DNA of 64,000 nucleotides, from the NCBI GenBank assembly GCA_947501555.1, contig CANMWG010000004.1, positions 62,001 to 126,000 on the forward strand. The letters are read 5' to 3'. The stretch is from an uncultured Paracoccaceae bacterium (GTDB taxonomy: Bacteria; Pseudomonadota; Alphaproteobacteria; Rhodobacterales; Rhodobacteraceae). Position numbers and translations under genes: made by a program. The notes beneath the pieces are model-generated. The model was given only the letters and a program-made list of their open reading frames with translations. It did not search any database and had not been told where the DNA came from. Each line of letters opens with the position of its first letter. Within the stretch, counting starts at the first letter, position 1. Shown here one piece after another: positions 27,398 through 35,878 of the stretch.

Positions 27398-27593
27398 TTT
27401 TTTAAGTAGGCCGCATCCAAACTCCCATTCTTGGAACCGCTTTTCCGCAAAGCGAACGATCAGCCGATGGAAACACTTTTAACGTGTGCGATGATAATTT
27501 TGTCAATCAGGGGAACAACACACCCAATTTCCCATGCAAACTGTTGCTGCACCTTCCCATATTGGATGCAGAAAACGGAAAAGGAAAAGGACG

Positions 27594-28349
27594 ATGTTAG
27601 CTCAAAGATTGCAAAGTATCACTGGTCTGGTCAACGTCACACTGCTGGTTTTGGTCGGCTTTTTGGCAGCTGCTGCGGTTGTGTACACCACATTTTCCGC
27701 CCTGGGCTTGGTCCCTTGGCTCACATTCACTGCAATCTTTGGTGAAACCGTCATTCCACAAGCGGGTATGTTCCTGCAGATCCTTGGCACAATGATCATG
27801 ATCATGTTCGCCTCAGTCCTGCCATCCACCGCCAAGATCAATCGTTTGGAAACCAGTCACCGCGCGTTTCACATGAAAATGGATGACGTGACCCGTGCCT
27901 ATCATGCCGCACACGCTGCCGACCGCGAGGGTATGTTCACGCTGAGCGCTGAATTTGACGCGGTCCGCGAGCGTTTGACATACCTGCGCGAGCACCCTGA
28001 ATTGGGCAATCTGGAGACAGATATCCTTGAGGTTGCCGCGCAGATGAGCCAGCAATCCCGCGAATTGGCCCGCCTTTATTCAAACGACAAGGTTGAGCGC
28101 GCCCGCACCTTCCTGCGCCAGCGACAGCAAGAAGCAGAGATGCAGCAAGCCCGTATTGAACAGGCTTTGACGGATGTGCGCGAGATCGAACAATGGGCCG
28201 GCCAGATCGATGTTGAAGAAAGCATCGTTGCTTCCCGGTTGTCACAACTGGATGAACGGCTTGCCGATATCTTCCCGACCCGGGCTGCGGCAGGCCATAT
28301 ACCTGTCGGAAATGTCTATCCGCTTCAGCCCCAAATCGCGGCCGAGTAA
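27594..28349 (+). CDS. Hypothetical membrane-anchored coiled-coil protein
   Basis: Function not recognised. From ATG 27594 (AAAGGA 2-3 bases upstream; the open frame extends 20 codons further without sense) it has 251 residues: two transmembrane segments at about 14-35 and 57-77, then a long Glu/Gln/Arg-rich helical region (about 85-235) likely to form coiled coils, and a short tail. Similar genes in Rhodobacteraceae are sometimes labelled DNA repair protein, but nothing in the sequence shows a DNA-repair domain. It is single-gene on the plus strand and converges with the Nudix gene 6 bp away. Confidence 0.7.
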   Translation: MLAQRLQSITGLVNVTLLVLVGFLAAAAVVYTTFSALGLVPWLTFTAIFGETVIPQAGMFLQILGTMIMIMFASVLPSTAKINRLETSHRAFHMKMDDVTRAYHAAHAADREGMFTLSAEFDAVRERLTYLREHPELGNLETDILEVAAQMSQQSRELARLYSNDKVERARTFLRQRQQEAEMQQARIEQALTDVREIEQWAGQIDVEESIVASRLSQLDERLADIFPTRAAAGHIPVGNVYPLQPQIAAE

Positions 28350-28355
28350 TCCCGA

Positions 28356-28805
28356 TTACCGTTTCCCAGCCATCTGCAGGGCTGACAAAAATGCCGTGTC
28401 GCCTTCGTTAAACAAGAGCGTCGCGGCGTCCTGCAACCCCATCCAAATTGCTGTATGGTCAGGCTCGGTCGGGTTGCCCAATCGGCGCACCGGGAAAGCT
28501 TGGTAGATGTGGCAGATCTTTTCGGCCCATTTGTCGTATTCCGGCATATAGGCAAAACGCCGGAATACCCCCAGCCTGCGCGGGCGCGCAATGGACCAAC
28601 CGGTTTCCTCAAACACTTCGCGATGCAGGGCTTGCAAAGGGCTTTCGCCAGGATCAATCCCACCGCCGGGCAGTTGAAATTCGTTGTGAATGCCGCCCTG
28701 CCATGTCAGCAGAACCTGTCCTTCGCGTATCAAAACGCCATACGCTCCATGCCGGACCTGATAGCGTTGCCCACTTTTTGGCGTCTCGCCATACCGTCTG
28801 ATCAT
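28356..28805 (-). CDS. Nudix hydrolase
   Basis: Predicted to cleave a nucleoside diphosphate linked to another moiety. The 149 residues have a complete Nudix box, GGIDPGESPLQALHREVFEE, at 48-67 followed by TGW (68-70), matching GX5EX7REUXEEXGU. The N-terminal RYQVRHGAYGVLIREGQVLL is typical. The substrate cannot be told; the same window also has a CoA-type Nudix protein and a MutT. It is alone on the minus strand between two plus-strand genes, and its end lies 6 bp from the coiled-coil protein. Confidence 0.85.
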   Translation of the reverse strand: MIRRYGETPKSGQRYQVRHGAYGVLIREGQVLLTWQGGIHNEFQLPGGGIDPGESPLQALHREVFEETGWSIARPRRLGVFRRFAYMPEYDKWAEKICHIYQAFPVRRLGNPTEPDHTAIWMGLQDAATLLFNEGDTAFLSALQMAGKR

Positions 28806-28882
28806 AGCTTATCCCCTTGGACGCGTGGTTGCCCCGCCTATATAGGCGCGGTATGCCATCTGGAAACTTGTTAGGAAAGACC

Positions 28883-29875
28883 ATGAGCCTCGGCACCCAA
28901 ATCGCCTGGGACGATACCGTCCTGCCATTCCAACTTGATGCTTGCGACATCCGTGGCCGGGTGGCGCGTTTGGATGGCGTGTTGGAGCAGGTCTTGTCCC
29001 AGCATAACTACCCTCCGATGATCGAAGGTCTGGTGGCCGAGATGGCCTTGCTGACCGCGCTGATTGGTCAAACCATGAAATTGCGATGGAAGCTGTCTTT
29101 GCAAGTCCGTGGCTCCGGCCCTGCGCGACTGATTGCCACCGACTATTACGGGCCTACCGAAGATGGTCAGCCTGCCCGTATTCGCGCCTATGCGTCTTAT
29201 GATGCCGAACGTCTGGATGAGACCGCAGATCCGTTTAGCCAGCTGGGCAATGGGTATTTTGCCATCTTGATCGATCAGGGCGAAGGGATGACCCCCTACC
29301 AAGGGATCACGCCCATTGCCGGTGGTTCGCTTTCATCTTGTGCGGAAACCTATTTTGCCCAGTCCGAGCAGCTGCCAACCCGGTTTGAATTGACCTATGG
29401 TCAATCCCAGATGCCCGGCGAAGCCACCCATTGGCGTGCTGGCGGTGTCATGTTGCAGCATATGCCGAAGGCCTCTCCTTTTGCTGCCAGCGAAGGAGGG
29501 TCCGCAGAAGAAGGCCTGTTGGATGCATCCGATATTCTGGATGAGGATGAGGGTGAAAACTGGACCCGCGTGAATACCCTGCTGGATACCGTGGACGAGA
29601 TCGAATTGATCGGCCCAACCGTCGCACCCACCGAATTGCTTGTGCGCCTGTTCCATGAAGAAGCGCCGCGTGTTTATGATCCGCAGACAGTCAAGTTTGG
29701 ATGCAGCTGTTCGGAAGACAAGGTGCGTCAAAGCCTGTCGATCTATTCGGCAAAAGAGATTGGCACCATGGTGACGGAAGCGGGCACAGTGACCGCGGAC
29801 TGCCAGTTCTGCGGGGCGCACTATACTTTTGTGCCGGAAACACTTGGGTTTGAGGCCAAGGACGCCAGTGCCTGA
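28883..29875 (+). CDS. hslO: Redox-regulated chaperone Hsp33
   Basis: Holdase chaperone activated by oxidation and unfolding under oxidative stress. The 330-residue protein (ATG 28883, TAGGAAA upstream; the longer open frame adds an unconserved peptide) has the Hsp33 N-terminal fold (VLEQVLSQHNYP) and the Zn redox switch with CSC at 274-276 and CQFC at 307-310. The spacing and CxC/CxxC order are diagnostic. It overlaps the following CoA-type Nudix gene by 8 bp. Together with msrA and glutaredoxin it is one of several oxidative-stress genes in the window. Confidence 0.95.
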   Translation: MSLGTQIAWDDTVLPFQLDACDIRGRVARLDGVLEQVLSQHNYPPMIEGLVAEMALLTALIGQTMKLRWKLSLQVRGSGPARLIATDYYGPTEDGQPARIRAYASYDAERLDETADPFSQLGNGYFAILIDQGEGMTPYQGITPIAGGSLSSCAETYFAQSEQLPTRFELTYGQSQMPGEATHWRAGGVMLQHMPKASPFAASEGGSAEEGLLDASDILDEDEGENWTRVNTLLDTVDEIELIGPTVAPTELLVRLFHEEAPRVYDPQTVKFGCSCSEDKVRQSLSIYSAKEIGTMVTEAGTVTADCQFCGAHYTFVPETLGFEAKDASA

Positions 29876-30452
29876 CCTGCATCAGCGTCTTTGCGATGCG
29901 CTGTCGCAATCTGGCAGCGCGTCGTCTGACTTTGATTTGAACGGCGATATTCAAATCCCTGATCGGCAACTCACCCCCGCCGCCGTGTTGATCGCTGTGC
30001 GTGCCGAAACAAATACTGTGCTTCTGACGAAACGGTCTGCCCGCCTGAAACATCACCCCGGTCAAATCGCTTTTCCCGGTGGCAAGCAGGACCCACATGA
30101 CGCTTCGTTGACCGATGCCGCATTGCGTGAAGCGGAAGAAGAGATCGGCCTGCCCCGCGAAATCGTGCAGATCATAGGAACACTTCCCCCGCATCAAACG
30201 GTGACTGGCTATCAAGTCACCCCAGTTTTGGGAATTGTGCAGGGTGAATTTACCCCCGTTCCCGAAGTTGGTGAGGTGAGTGAGGTGTTCGAAGTGCCCC
30301 TTACCCATCTGACAGACGCAGCAATGTTTCACGTCGAAGGTCGGATGTGGCAAGGTCGCAAACGGTTCTACTATACCGTCCCTTATGGTCCCTACTACAT
30401 TTGGGGCGCAACTGCCCGCATCCTGCGCGCACTGACCGAAAGATTAACGTGA
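29868..30452 (+). CDS. CoA pyrophosphatase-type Nudix hydrolase
   Basis: Predicted to hydrolyse CoA or its oxidised forms to 4'-phosphopantetheine and 3',5'-ADP. GTG 29868 is chosen: CAAGGA precedes it by about 6 bases and it overlaps hslO by 8 bp (194 residues). The combined UPF0035/Nudix motif is visible: VLLTKRSARLKHHPGQIAFP (51-70) and GGKQDPHDASLTDAALREAE (71-90), then EEIG. That pairing marks the NUDT7/NudL-like CoA branch, although activity is inferred. It overlaps the cca gene start (GTGA). Confidence 0.85.
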   Translation: MPDLHQRLCDALSQSGSASSDFDLNGDIQIPDRQLTPAAVLIAVRAETNTVLLTKRSARLKHHPGQIAFPGGKQDPHDASLTDAALREAEEEIGLPREIVQIIGTLPPHQTVTGYQVTPVLGIVQGEFTPVPEVGEVSEVFEVPLTHLTDAAMFHVEGRMWQGRKRFYYTVPYGPYYIWGATARILRALTERLT

Positions 30453-31585
30453 CCCGGATCACTGCACCTTGGTTGACAGATCAACCCGCGCAACGCGTTT
30501 GCGCGATGCTGATGGATGCCGGATATCAGGCGTGGTTTGTTGGGGGATGTGTGCGCAATGCCCTGTTGGATGAGCCCGTTGCAGATTATGATCTTTCCAC
30601 AAACGCCCATCCGGACGTCGTGACAGGACTGGCCGAAGCATCTGAGCTGAAGGTCATTCCCACTGGAATTGCCCATGGAACAGTCACTGTTATTGCGGAA
30701 AACGTCCCCTTTGAGATCACAACCTTCCGCCGTGACGTGGCCACAGACGGGCGACGGGCTACAGTCGCGTTCGCCGATACGATGGCAGAAGACGCTTTGC
30801 GGCGTGATTTCACGATGAACGCGCTTTATGCTGGGTCAGATGGTCGTGTCATTGATCCCGTTGGCGGATTGGCCGATCTGCACGCCCGCCGGTTTCGGTT
30901 TATCGAAGACGCAGACCAGCGGATCAAGGAAGACTACCTGCGCATCCTGCGGTTTTTTCGGTTCTACGCCTGGTACGGCGATGTAGACGCGGGGATTGAG
31001 CCTGATGGTCTGGCCGCCTGCGCCAGTAACATCGAAGGGCTGCAACAGCTTTCGGTCGAGCGTGTCACGAGCGAGCTTCTCAAGCTGCTCGCGGCGCCTG
31101 ACCCTGCCCCGGCTCTTAGTGCGTTTGCGGCCACTGGCGGTCTTGCGCAAATATTGCCCGGAGCGACGGCTGCGATACTGCCCGTCTTGGTCCATGTTGA
31201 GAAAAGCGCAGGGTTGCGCCCCGAACCGTTGCGACGCTTGGCGGTATTGGGCGGAAATCCAAAGGATGCGTTTCGGCTGTCAAAACCGCAGGTGACGGTG
31301 TTGGATCAAATCGGCAGTGATATGTCACACGCCGAGGCGGCCTATCGGTTCGGCGCGGATATCGGAACGCATCGGTTGGCGGTTGAAGCGGCTGCACTCG
31401 GGCAAGAACTGGACCTTGCTGAAGTGGCGAAGATAAAGGACGCCGCCAATCAGACGTTTCCACTAACAGCTGCCGATCTGATGCCAGCCTTAGAAGGCGC
31501 GGCGCTGGGCAAAGCGCTCAAATCCGCAGAGCAACGCTGGATCGCGTCAGGTTTCACACTGACCAAGGCCGATCTGATTGGCTGA
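30449..31585 (+). CDS. cca: tRNA nucleotidyltransferase / poly(A) polymerase family (CCA-adding type)
   Basis: Adds or repairs the 3' CCA end of tRNAs. GTG 30449 overlaps the upstream stop (GTGA) and gives 379 residues. Class II motifs are GGCVRNALL (32-40), DYDLSTNA (46-53, metal-binding Asp46 and Asp48), RRDFTMNAL near 122-130 and ILRFFRFYA near 170. It lacks a C-terminal HD domain. In the Rhodobacteraceae a poly(A)-polymerase role cannot be excluded by sequence, but CCA addition is more likely. Its end overlaps the LysE-type gene by 8 bp. Confidence 0.9.
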   Translation: MTRITAPWLTDQPAQRVCAMLMDAGYQAWFVGGCVRNALLDEPVADYDLSTNAHPDVVTGLAEASELKVIPTGIAHGTVTVIAENVPFEITTFRRDVATDGRRATVAFADTMAEDALRRDFTMNALYAGSDGRVIDPVGGLADLHARRFRFIEDADQRIKEDYLRILRFFRFYAWYGDVDAGIEPDGLAACASNIEGLQQLSVERVTSELLKLLAAPDPAPALSAFAATGGLAQILPGATAAILPVLVHVEKSAGLRPEPLRRLAVLGGNPKDAFRLSKPQVTVLDQIGSDMSHAEAAYRFGADIGTHRLAVEAAALGQELDLAEVAKIKDAANQTFPLTAADLMPALEGAALGKALKSAEQRWIASGFTLTKADLIG

Positions 31586-32159
31586 ACTTCTTCCACTGTT
31601 TGGATTTGTCTTCTTTGGGCTATTTTCACCTGGGCCAAATGTGATTCTACTGACGACTTCGGGCGCACGCTTTGGGTTCAAACGCACTGTGCCGCATATA
31701 TTGGGCGTGGCCATCGGGGTGGGGATCACATCAGGGATCACTGGTTTTGGGATCGGGGCGCTGTTGCAAGCCCAGCCCACGCTGACGCTCGTTTTGAAAA
31801 TTGGGGCGAGCCTTTGGATCTTGCGGATGGCCTATACCCTATGGCGGGCAGATCCGGCGCAATCAAAAGACAAAAACCGGCCCTTTACGTTCGTCGAAGC
31901 CGTTCTTTTCCAGTGGGTCAATCCAAAGGTCTGGGCCGTAGCCCTTAGCGCAACAGCCTATGTGGCGAACCAACCACCGATGGTGCAGGTAACGATCCTT
32001 GCCGCGAGTTTCTTAACGCTCAATCTGGGGGTCTGCCTGTTCTGGACATCCGCAGGCGCACTGCTGGCATTCTTGTTGAAAAATCCAGCCACTTGGCGGG
32101 TTTTCATGCGCATTATGGCGCTGGCGCTGTGCATGTTTTCTCTTCTGGTTTTCCTCTGA
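31578..32159 (+). CDS. LysE/RhtB-family amino-acid exporter
   Basis: Predicted inner-membrane efflux protein for amino acids or derivatives. The 193 residues have the family motif FGLFSPGPNVILLTTSGAR (12-30) and about six transmembrane segments; WVNPKVWAVAL near 112-122 is also typical. The start is TTG, overlapping the cca stop; no ATG gives the full first helix. It is the last gene of the chain hslO-Nudix-cca-LysE, in which every junction overlaps, so it is probably expressed with them. The exported substrate is unknown. Confidence 0.85.
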   Translation: MAELLPLFGFVFFGLFSPGPNVILLTTSGARFGFKRTVPHILGVAIGVGITSGITGFGIGALLQAQPTLTLVLKIGASLWILRMAYTLWRADPAQSKDKNRPFTFVEAVLFQWVNPKVWAVALSATAYVANQPPMVQVTILAASFLTLNLGVCLFWTSAGALLAFLLKNPATWRVFMRIMALALCMFSLLVFL

Positions 32160-32204
32160 TCCAAAGCTTGCTATGTCTGCCGCATAACCCCGAAAGGCAG
32201 ACCC

Positions 32205-34049
32205 ATGTTTCGATTCTTCGAAGGTCTTGTCGATCCCTATACCGCGTATCAGGAGAACGACACGCCGCCCAAGCAGCTGTACCCGTTTCTGCGCGAATAT
32301 GCGGAGCCGTTTAAGCGAATATTCTTGATCACAGGTCTCGCGTCCATCGTGATCGCGGGGGTTGAAATATGGCTGTTGGGTTACATTGGGCGCTTGGTTG
32401 ATACGCTATCAAGTGGCACGCCCGCGCAAGTTTGGGAACGGTATGGGACCGAGTTTATTTTGGTTGCTGTCTTCATCCTGACGCTGCGCCCAGCGCTGCA
32501 CATCTTTCAGGTCATGCTGTTGAATAACACGATCATGCCGAATTTTTCGGCCCTGGTACGGTGGCGGGCGCATAGGCATGTGTTGCGCCAATCTGTTGGA
32601 TGGTTTGAGGATGACTTTGCAGGTCGAATCGCCAACCGGATCATGCAAACACCGTCAGCGGCGACGGAAGTGATGTTCCAACTGTTTGATGCGCTGACTT
32701 TTGCAGCAGCCTATGTCGTGGCGGCGGCGTTCCTTTTGGGTCAAGCGGATATCAGGTTGGTCATTCCTTTGATGTTATGGCTTGGGCCATATCTATTCTT
32801 GCTCCGCTGGGTGGTGAAACGGATCGGCCCCGCTTCTGAAGCCGCATCAAACGCACGCAGTAAGATCACGGGCCGAATTGTGGATAGCTATACCAACATC
32901 CACTCGGTCAAGATGTTTGCGCATCATGACCGCGAAATCGACTACGCCAAAGAGGCGATTGAGGCAGGGCGCCAGACTTTCCAAGTAGAGATGCGCCTTT
33001 ATACAATCATGGATGTGGGCCTTATGGTCCTGAACGGTCTGCTGATTGTTGGGGTTGTGGGCTGGTCCATGTGGTTATGGGGTTTGGGCACGGCCACAGT
33101 TGGTGTTGTGGCTGTTGCGACGACCTTGGCGTTGCGGCTGAATGCAATGTCGGGTTGGATCATGTGGGCCACCAGCAACTTTTTCCGCGAGCTTGGTGTT
33201 GTGTCTGAAGGGATGCAGACCATCGCGCAGCCGGTCAAATTGCTTGATCAGACCGTTGATCCGTTGACACTGCGGGAAGGTCAGGTGGAAGTGCGTGACT
33301 TGTCCCATCACTACGGTAAGGAAACGGGTGGTCTTGATAACATCAACCTGATGATCCGCGCGGGTGAAAAGGTGGGGCTGGTCGGGCAATCAGGTGCCGG
33401 GAAATCCACGCTCGTGAAACTGTTGCTGCGGTTTTACGATGCTGAGAAAGGTGCGATCCTTATTGACGGACAAGACATTGATCATGTGACCCAAGATAGC
33501 CTGCGCCGGGCGATTGGGATGGTACAGCAGGACTCAGCACTCTTGCATCGCTCAGTTCGCGAGAACATTCTGTACGGCAATCCGGAGGCGTCTGAAGATC
33601 AGATGTTGGAAGCGGCCCGCAAGGCCGAAGCACATGCGTTCATTCTTGGGCTAGAGGATAACGAAGGCAACAAGGGTTACGACGCGCGTGTCGGCGAACG
33701 CGGTGTCAAACTTTCGGGCGGTCAACGGCAGCGGATCGCCCTTGCGCGGGTTATTCTGAAAGACGCCCCTATCCTTTTGTTGGATGAGGCGACCAGCGCC
33801 CTAGATAGTGAAGTCGAGGCCTCCATTCAGCGGACGCTTTACGGGATGATGGAAGGAAAAACTGTGATTGCCATCGCCCACCGCCTGTCAACGATTGCGC
33901 AAATGGACCGGATCATCGTCATGGATCAGGGCCGGGTCGTCGAAGATGGAACGCATGACAGCCTGCTGAATGCAAACGGACAATACGCCAGGTTCTGGGC
34001 GCGCCAATCGGGTGGCTTTCTGGGACAAGATGAAGGGGCAATTGCATGA
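32205..34049 (+). CDS. ABC exporter, fused permease-ATPase half-transporter 1
   Basis: ABCB/MsbA-type half-transporter of 614 residues: an N-terminal six-helix membrane domain (about 40-340) and a nucleotide-binding domain with Walker A GQSGAGKST (394-402), signature LSGGQRQR (503-510) and Walker B ILLLDEATSA (523-532). The ATG has AAAGG upstream. It overlaps the next gene, also a half-transporter, by 4 bp (ATGA), so a heterodimer is likely. Both ATP sites look intact, unlike many heterodimeric exporters. The substrate (lipid, peptide or drug) cannot be told. Confidence 0.9.
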   Translation: MFRFFEGLVDPYTAYQENDTPPKQLYPFLREYAEPFKRIFLITGLASIVIAGVEIWLLGYIGRLVDTLSSGTPAQVWERYGTEFILVAVFILTLRPALHIFQVMLLNNTIMPNFSALVRWRAHRHVLRQSVGWFEDDFAGRIANRIMQTPSAATEVMFQLFDALTFAAAYVVAAAFLLGQADIRLVIPLMLWLGPYLFLLRWVVKRIGPASEAASNARSKITGRIVDSYTNIHSVKMFAHHDREIDYAKEAIEAGRQTFQVEMRLYTIMDVGLMVLNGLLIVGVVGWSMWLWGLGTATVGVVAVATTLALRLNAMSGWIMWATSNFFRELGVVSEGMQTIAQPVKLLDQTVDPLTLREGQVEVRDLSHHYGKETGGLDNINLMIRAGEKVGLVGQSGAGKSTLVKLLLRFYDAEKGAILIDGQDIDHVTQDSLRRAIGMVQQDSALLHRSVRENILYGNPEASEDQMLEAARKAEAHAFILGLEDNEGNKGYDARVGERGVKLSGGQRQRIALARVILKDAPILLLDEATSALDSEVEASIQRTLYGMMEGKTVIAIAHRLSTIAQMDRIIVMDQGRVVEDGTHDSLLNANGQYARFWARQSGGFLGQDEGAIA

Positions 34050-35878
34050 AATTGGAACGCTGGATTGACCCATTCGCCCGGGCAGATAGCCCACCGCCAA
34101 ACACGCTTTTGGCGTTTTTGCGCTGGGCGATGACAGGGGGCTTCAAGGTAATCGGCATTGCTGGACTTGTGTCAGCACTGGCTGGCACGCTTGAGGTTAT
34201 GACGGCTGTGATGCTGGGTTGGGTCATCGATGCCGCCTTGTCATCAAGCGCTGACGGGTTCTTTTCGTCCAATGTGTGGATGCTGCTTGGTGTCATGGCA
34301 TTCTTTGTGATCCTGCGCCCGGTGGTTTTTGGTGTGTCCGGTGTTATGCAATCTGTCGGCATGGCCCCGGCGCTGAACAACCTGATCTTGTCGCGGTTGC
34401 ATCGGCATACGATTGGGCAAGCGGTCGGGTTCTTTGACAACGACTTTGCAGGCCGGATTTCGCAAAAGCAGATGCAGGCTGCCCGGGCGATGACCGAACT
34501 TGCGGTCGATATGATCCACACGATCGCCTTTGCACTGGCGTCCGTGGTGGCATCTGTGCTTTTGCTCTTTACCGTTGATATCCGCGCGGCGGCGTTGCTG
34601 GCGGTTTGGGTGGCCGTTTACATCTGGATCATCAAGTTTTTCATGCCGCTCGTGCGTAAACGGTCCACGAACCGTGCCGCCGCGCGGGCGATGGTGACGG
34701 GTCAGGTCGTCGATACGATCACCAATATCAAGACGGTCAAACTGTTTGCGCATGACGATCACGAGGATCGTGCTGCCATTGATGCGATGCAAAATTATTG
34801 GACCGCCGGGGTCAACTGGGGCTGGATGGCCGCGGGTTTCCGGTTTTCGATGATGGCGCTGGGTGGGGTGTTGCCTGTCATTTTAGTGGGCATGACATTG
34901 TATTTCTGGTCAACCGGGACGGCCAGCGCCGGTGATATTGCAGCCGCAGGCGCGATATCATTGCGCTTGGCCCAAATGACTGGCTGGGTCAGTTTCACGA
35001 TCATGGGCATGTATTCCAACGTGGGCGAGATTGAGGACGCGATCCGCACACTCAGCCCGCCTCATGCTTTGGTGGATGCGTCAGGCGCCAAAGTGCTGGA
35101 GGTGCCAAAAGGCGCCATCACGCTTGATAAGGTCAGCTTTAATTACGGCGGTGGTCCGGGCGGTTTAACCGATGTGTCCCTTGACATAGCGCCGGGTGAG
35201 AAACTAGGGCTGGTTGGGGCGTCGGGTGCTGGAAAATCTACGCTCGTCGCGCTGCTTTTGCGGCTTTATGACACCGAAGAAGGACGGCTTCTGATTGATG
35301 GGCAGGATGTGTCACAGGTCACGCAAGAAAGCCTGCGCCGCAAAATCGGCATGGTCACGCAGGAAACGGCAATGTTCAATCGGTCTGCGCGCGACAATAT
35401 TCTCTACGGCAAACCTGATGCCAGCCAGCAAGAGGTTGAGGCCGCGGCGGCCCAAGCGGAGTCCCATGATTTCATTACTTCGCTGAAGGATTTCAACGAT
35501 CGTATGGGCTATGATGCCCATCTGGGCGAGCGTGGGGTGAAATTGTCTGGTGGCCAGCGCCAACGCATTGCGATTGCCCGCGCCATTCTGAAAGACGCGC
35601 CGATCCTCGTGCTGGATGAAGCCACAAGCGCGCTGGATTCAGAAGTTGAGGCCGCGATCCAAAGCGCGCTTGAAAAGATCATGGATGGGAAAACCGTCAT
35701 TGCCATTGCCCACCGCCTGTCCACGCTTGCCCAAATGGACCGTATCGTCGTTCTTGACGCTGGGCGCGTTGTGGAACAAGGAACGCATGCCGATCTACTG
35801 GCCCAAGGTGGGCTGTATGCCCGGTATTGGAACCGGCAATCAGGTGGGTTCATCAATGTGAAAGACGCGGCGGAATAA
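34046..35878 (+). CDS. ABC exporter, fused permease-ATPase half-transporter 2
   Basis: Second half-transporter, 610 residues, with the same layout as its upstream partner: membrane domain (about 25-335), Walker A GASGAGKST (391-399), signature LSGGQRQR (500-507), Walker B ILVLDEATSA (520-529). Clear similarity to the first gene points to an old duplication. It overlaps the upstream gene by 4 bp and ends directly against the RNA methyltransferase start, so all three are probably on one message. Heterodimer formation is inferred from gene order. Confidence 0.9.
   Translation: MKLERWIDPFARADSPPPNTLLAFLRWAMTGGFKVIGIAGLVSALAGTLEVMTAVMLGWVIDAALSSSADGFFSSNVWMLLGVMAFFVILRPVVFGVSGVMQSVGMAPALNNLILSRLHRHTIGQAVGFFDNDFAGRISQKQMQAARAMTELAVDMIHTIAFALASVVASVLLLFTVDIRAAALLAVWVAVYIWIIKFFMPLVRKRSTNRAAARAMVTGQVVDTITNIKTVKLFAHDDHEDRAAIDAMQNYWTAGVNWGWMAAGFRFSMMALGGVLPVILVGMTLYFWSTGTASAGDIAAAGAISLRLAQMTGWVSFTIMGMYSNVGEIEDAIRTLSPPHALVDASGAKVLEVPKGAITLDKVSFNYGGGPGGLTDVSLDIAPGEKLGLVGASGAGKSTLVALLLRLYDTEEGRLLIDGQDVSQVTQESLRRKIGMVTQETAMFNRSARDNILYGKPDASQQEVEAAAAQAESHDFITSLKDFNDRMGYDAHLGERGVKLSGGQRQRIAIARAILKDAPILVLDEATSALDSEVEAAIQSALEKIMDGKTVIAIAHRLSTLAQMDRIVVLDAGRVVEQGTHADLLAQGGLYARYWNRQSGGFINVKDAAE

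Noticed and set aside
27865..27880. parS-like sequence in the coiled-coil gene (cgtttcacatgaaaat)
   Set aside because: Several mismatches, including the central base pairs.
30327..30342. parS-like sequence in the CoA-type Nudix gene (tgtttcacgtcgaagg)
   Set aside because: Right half does not match; ParB sites tolerate few mismatches.
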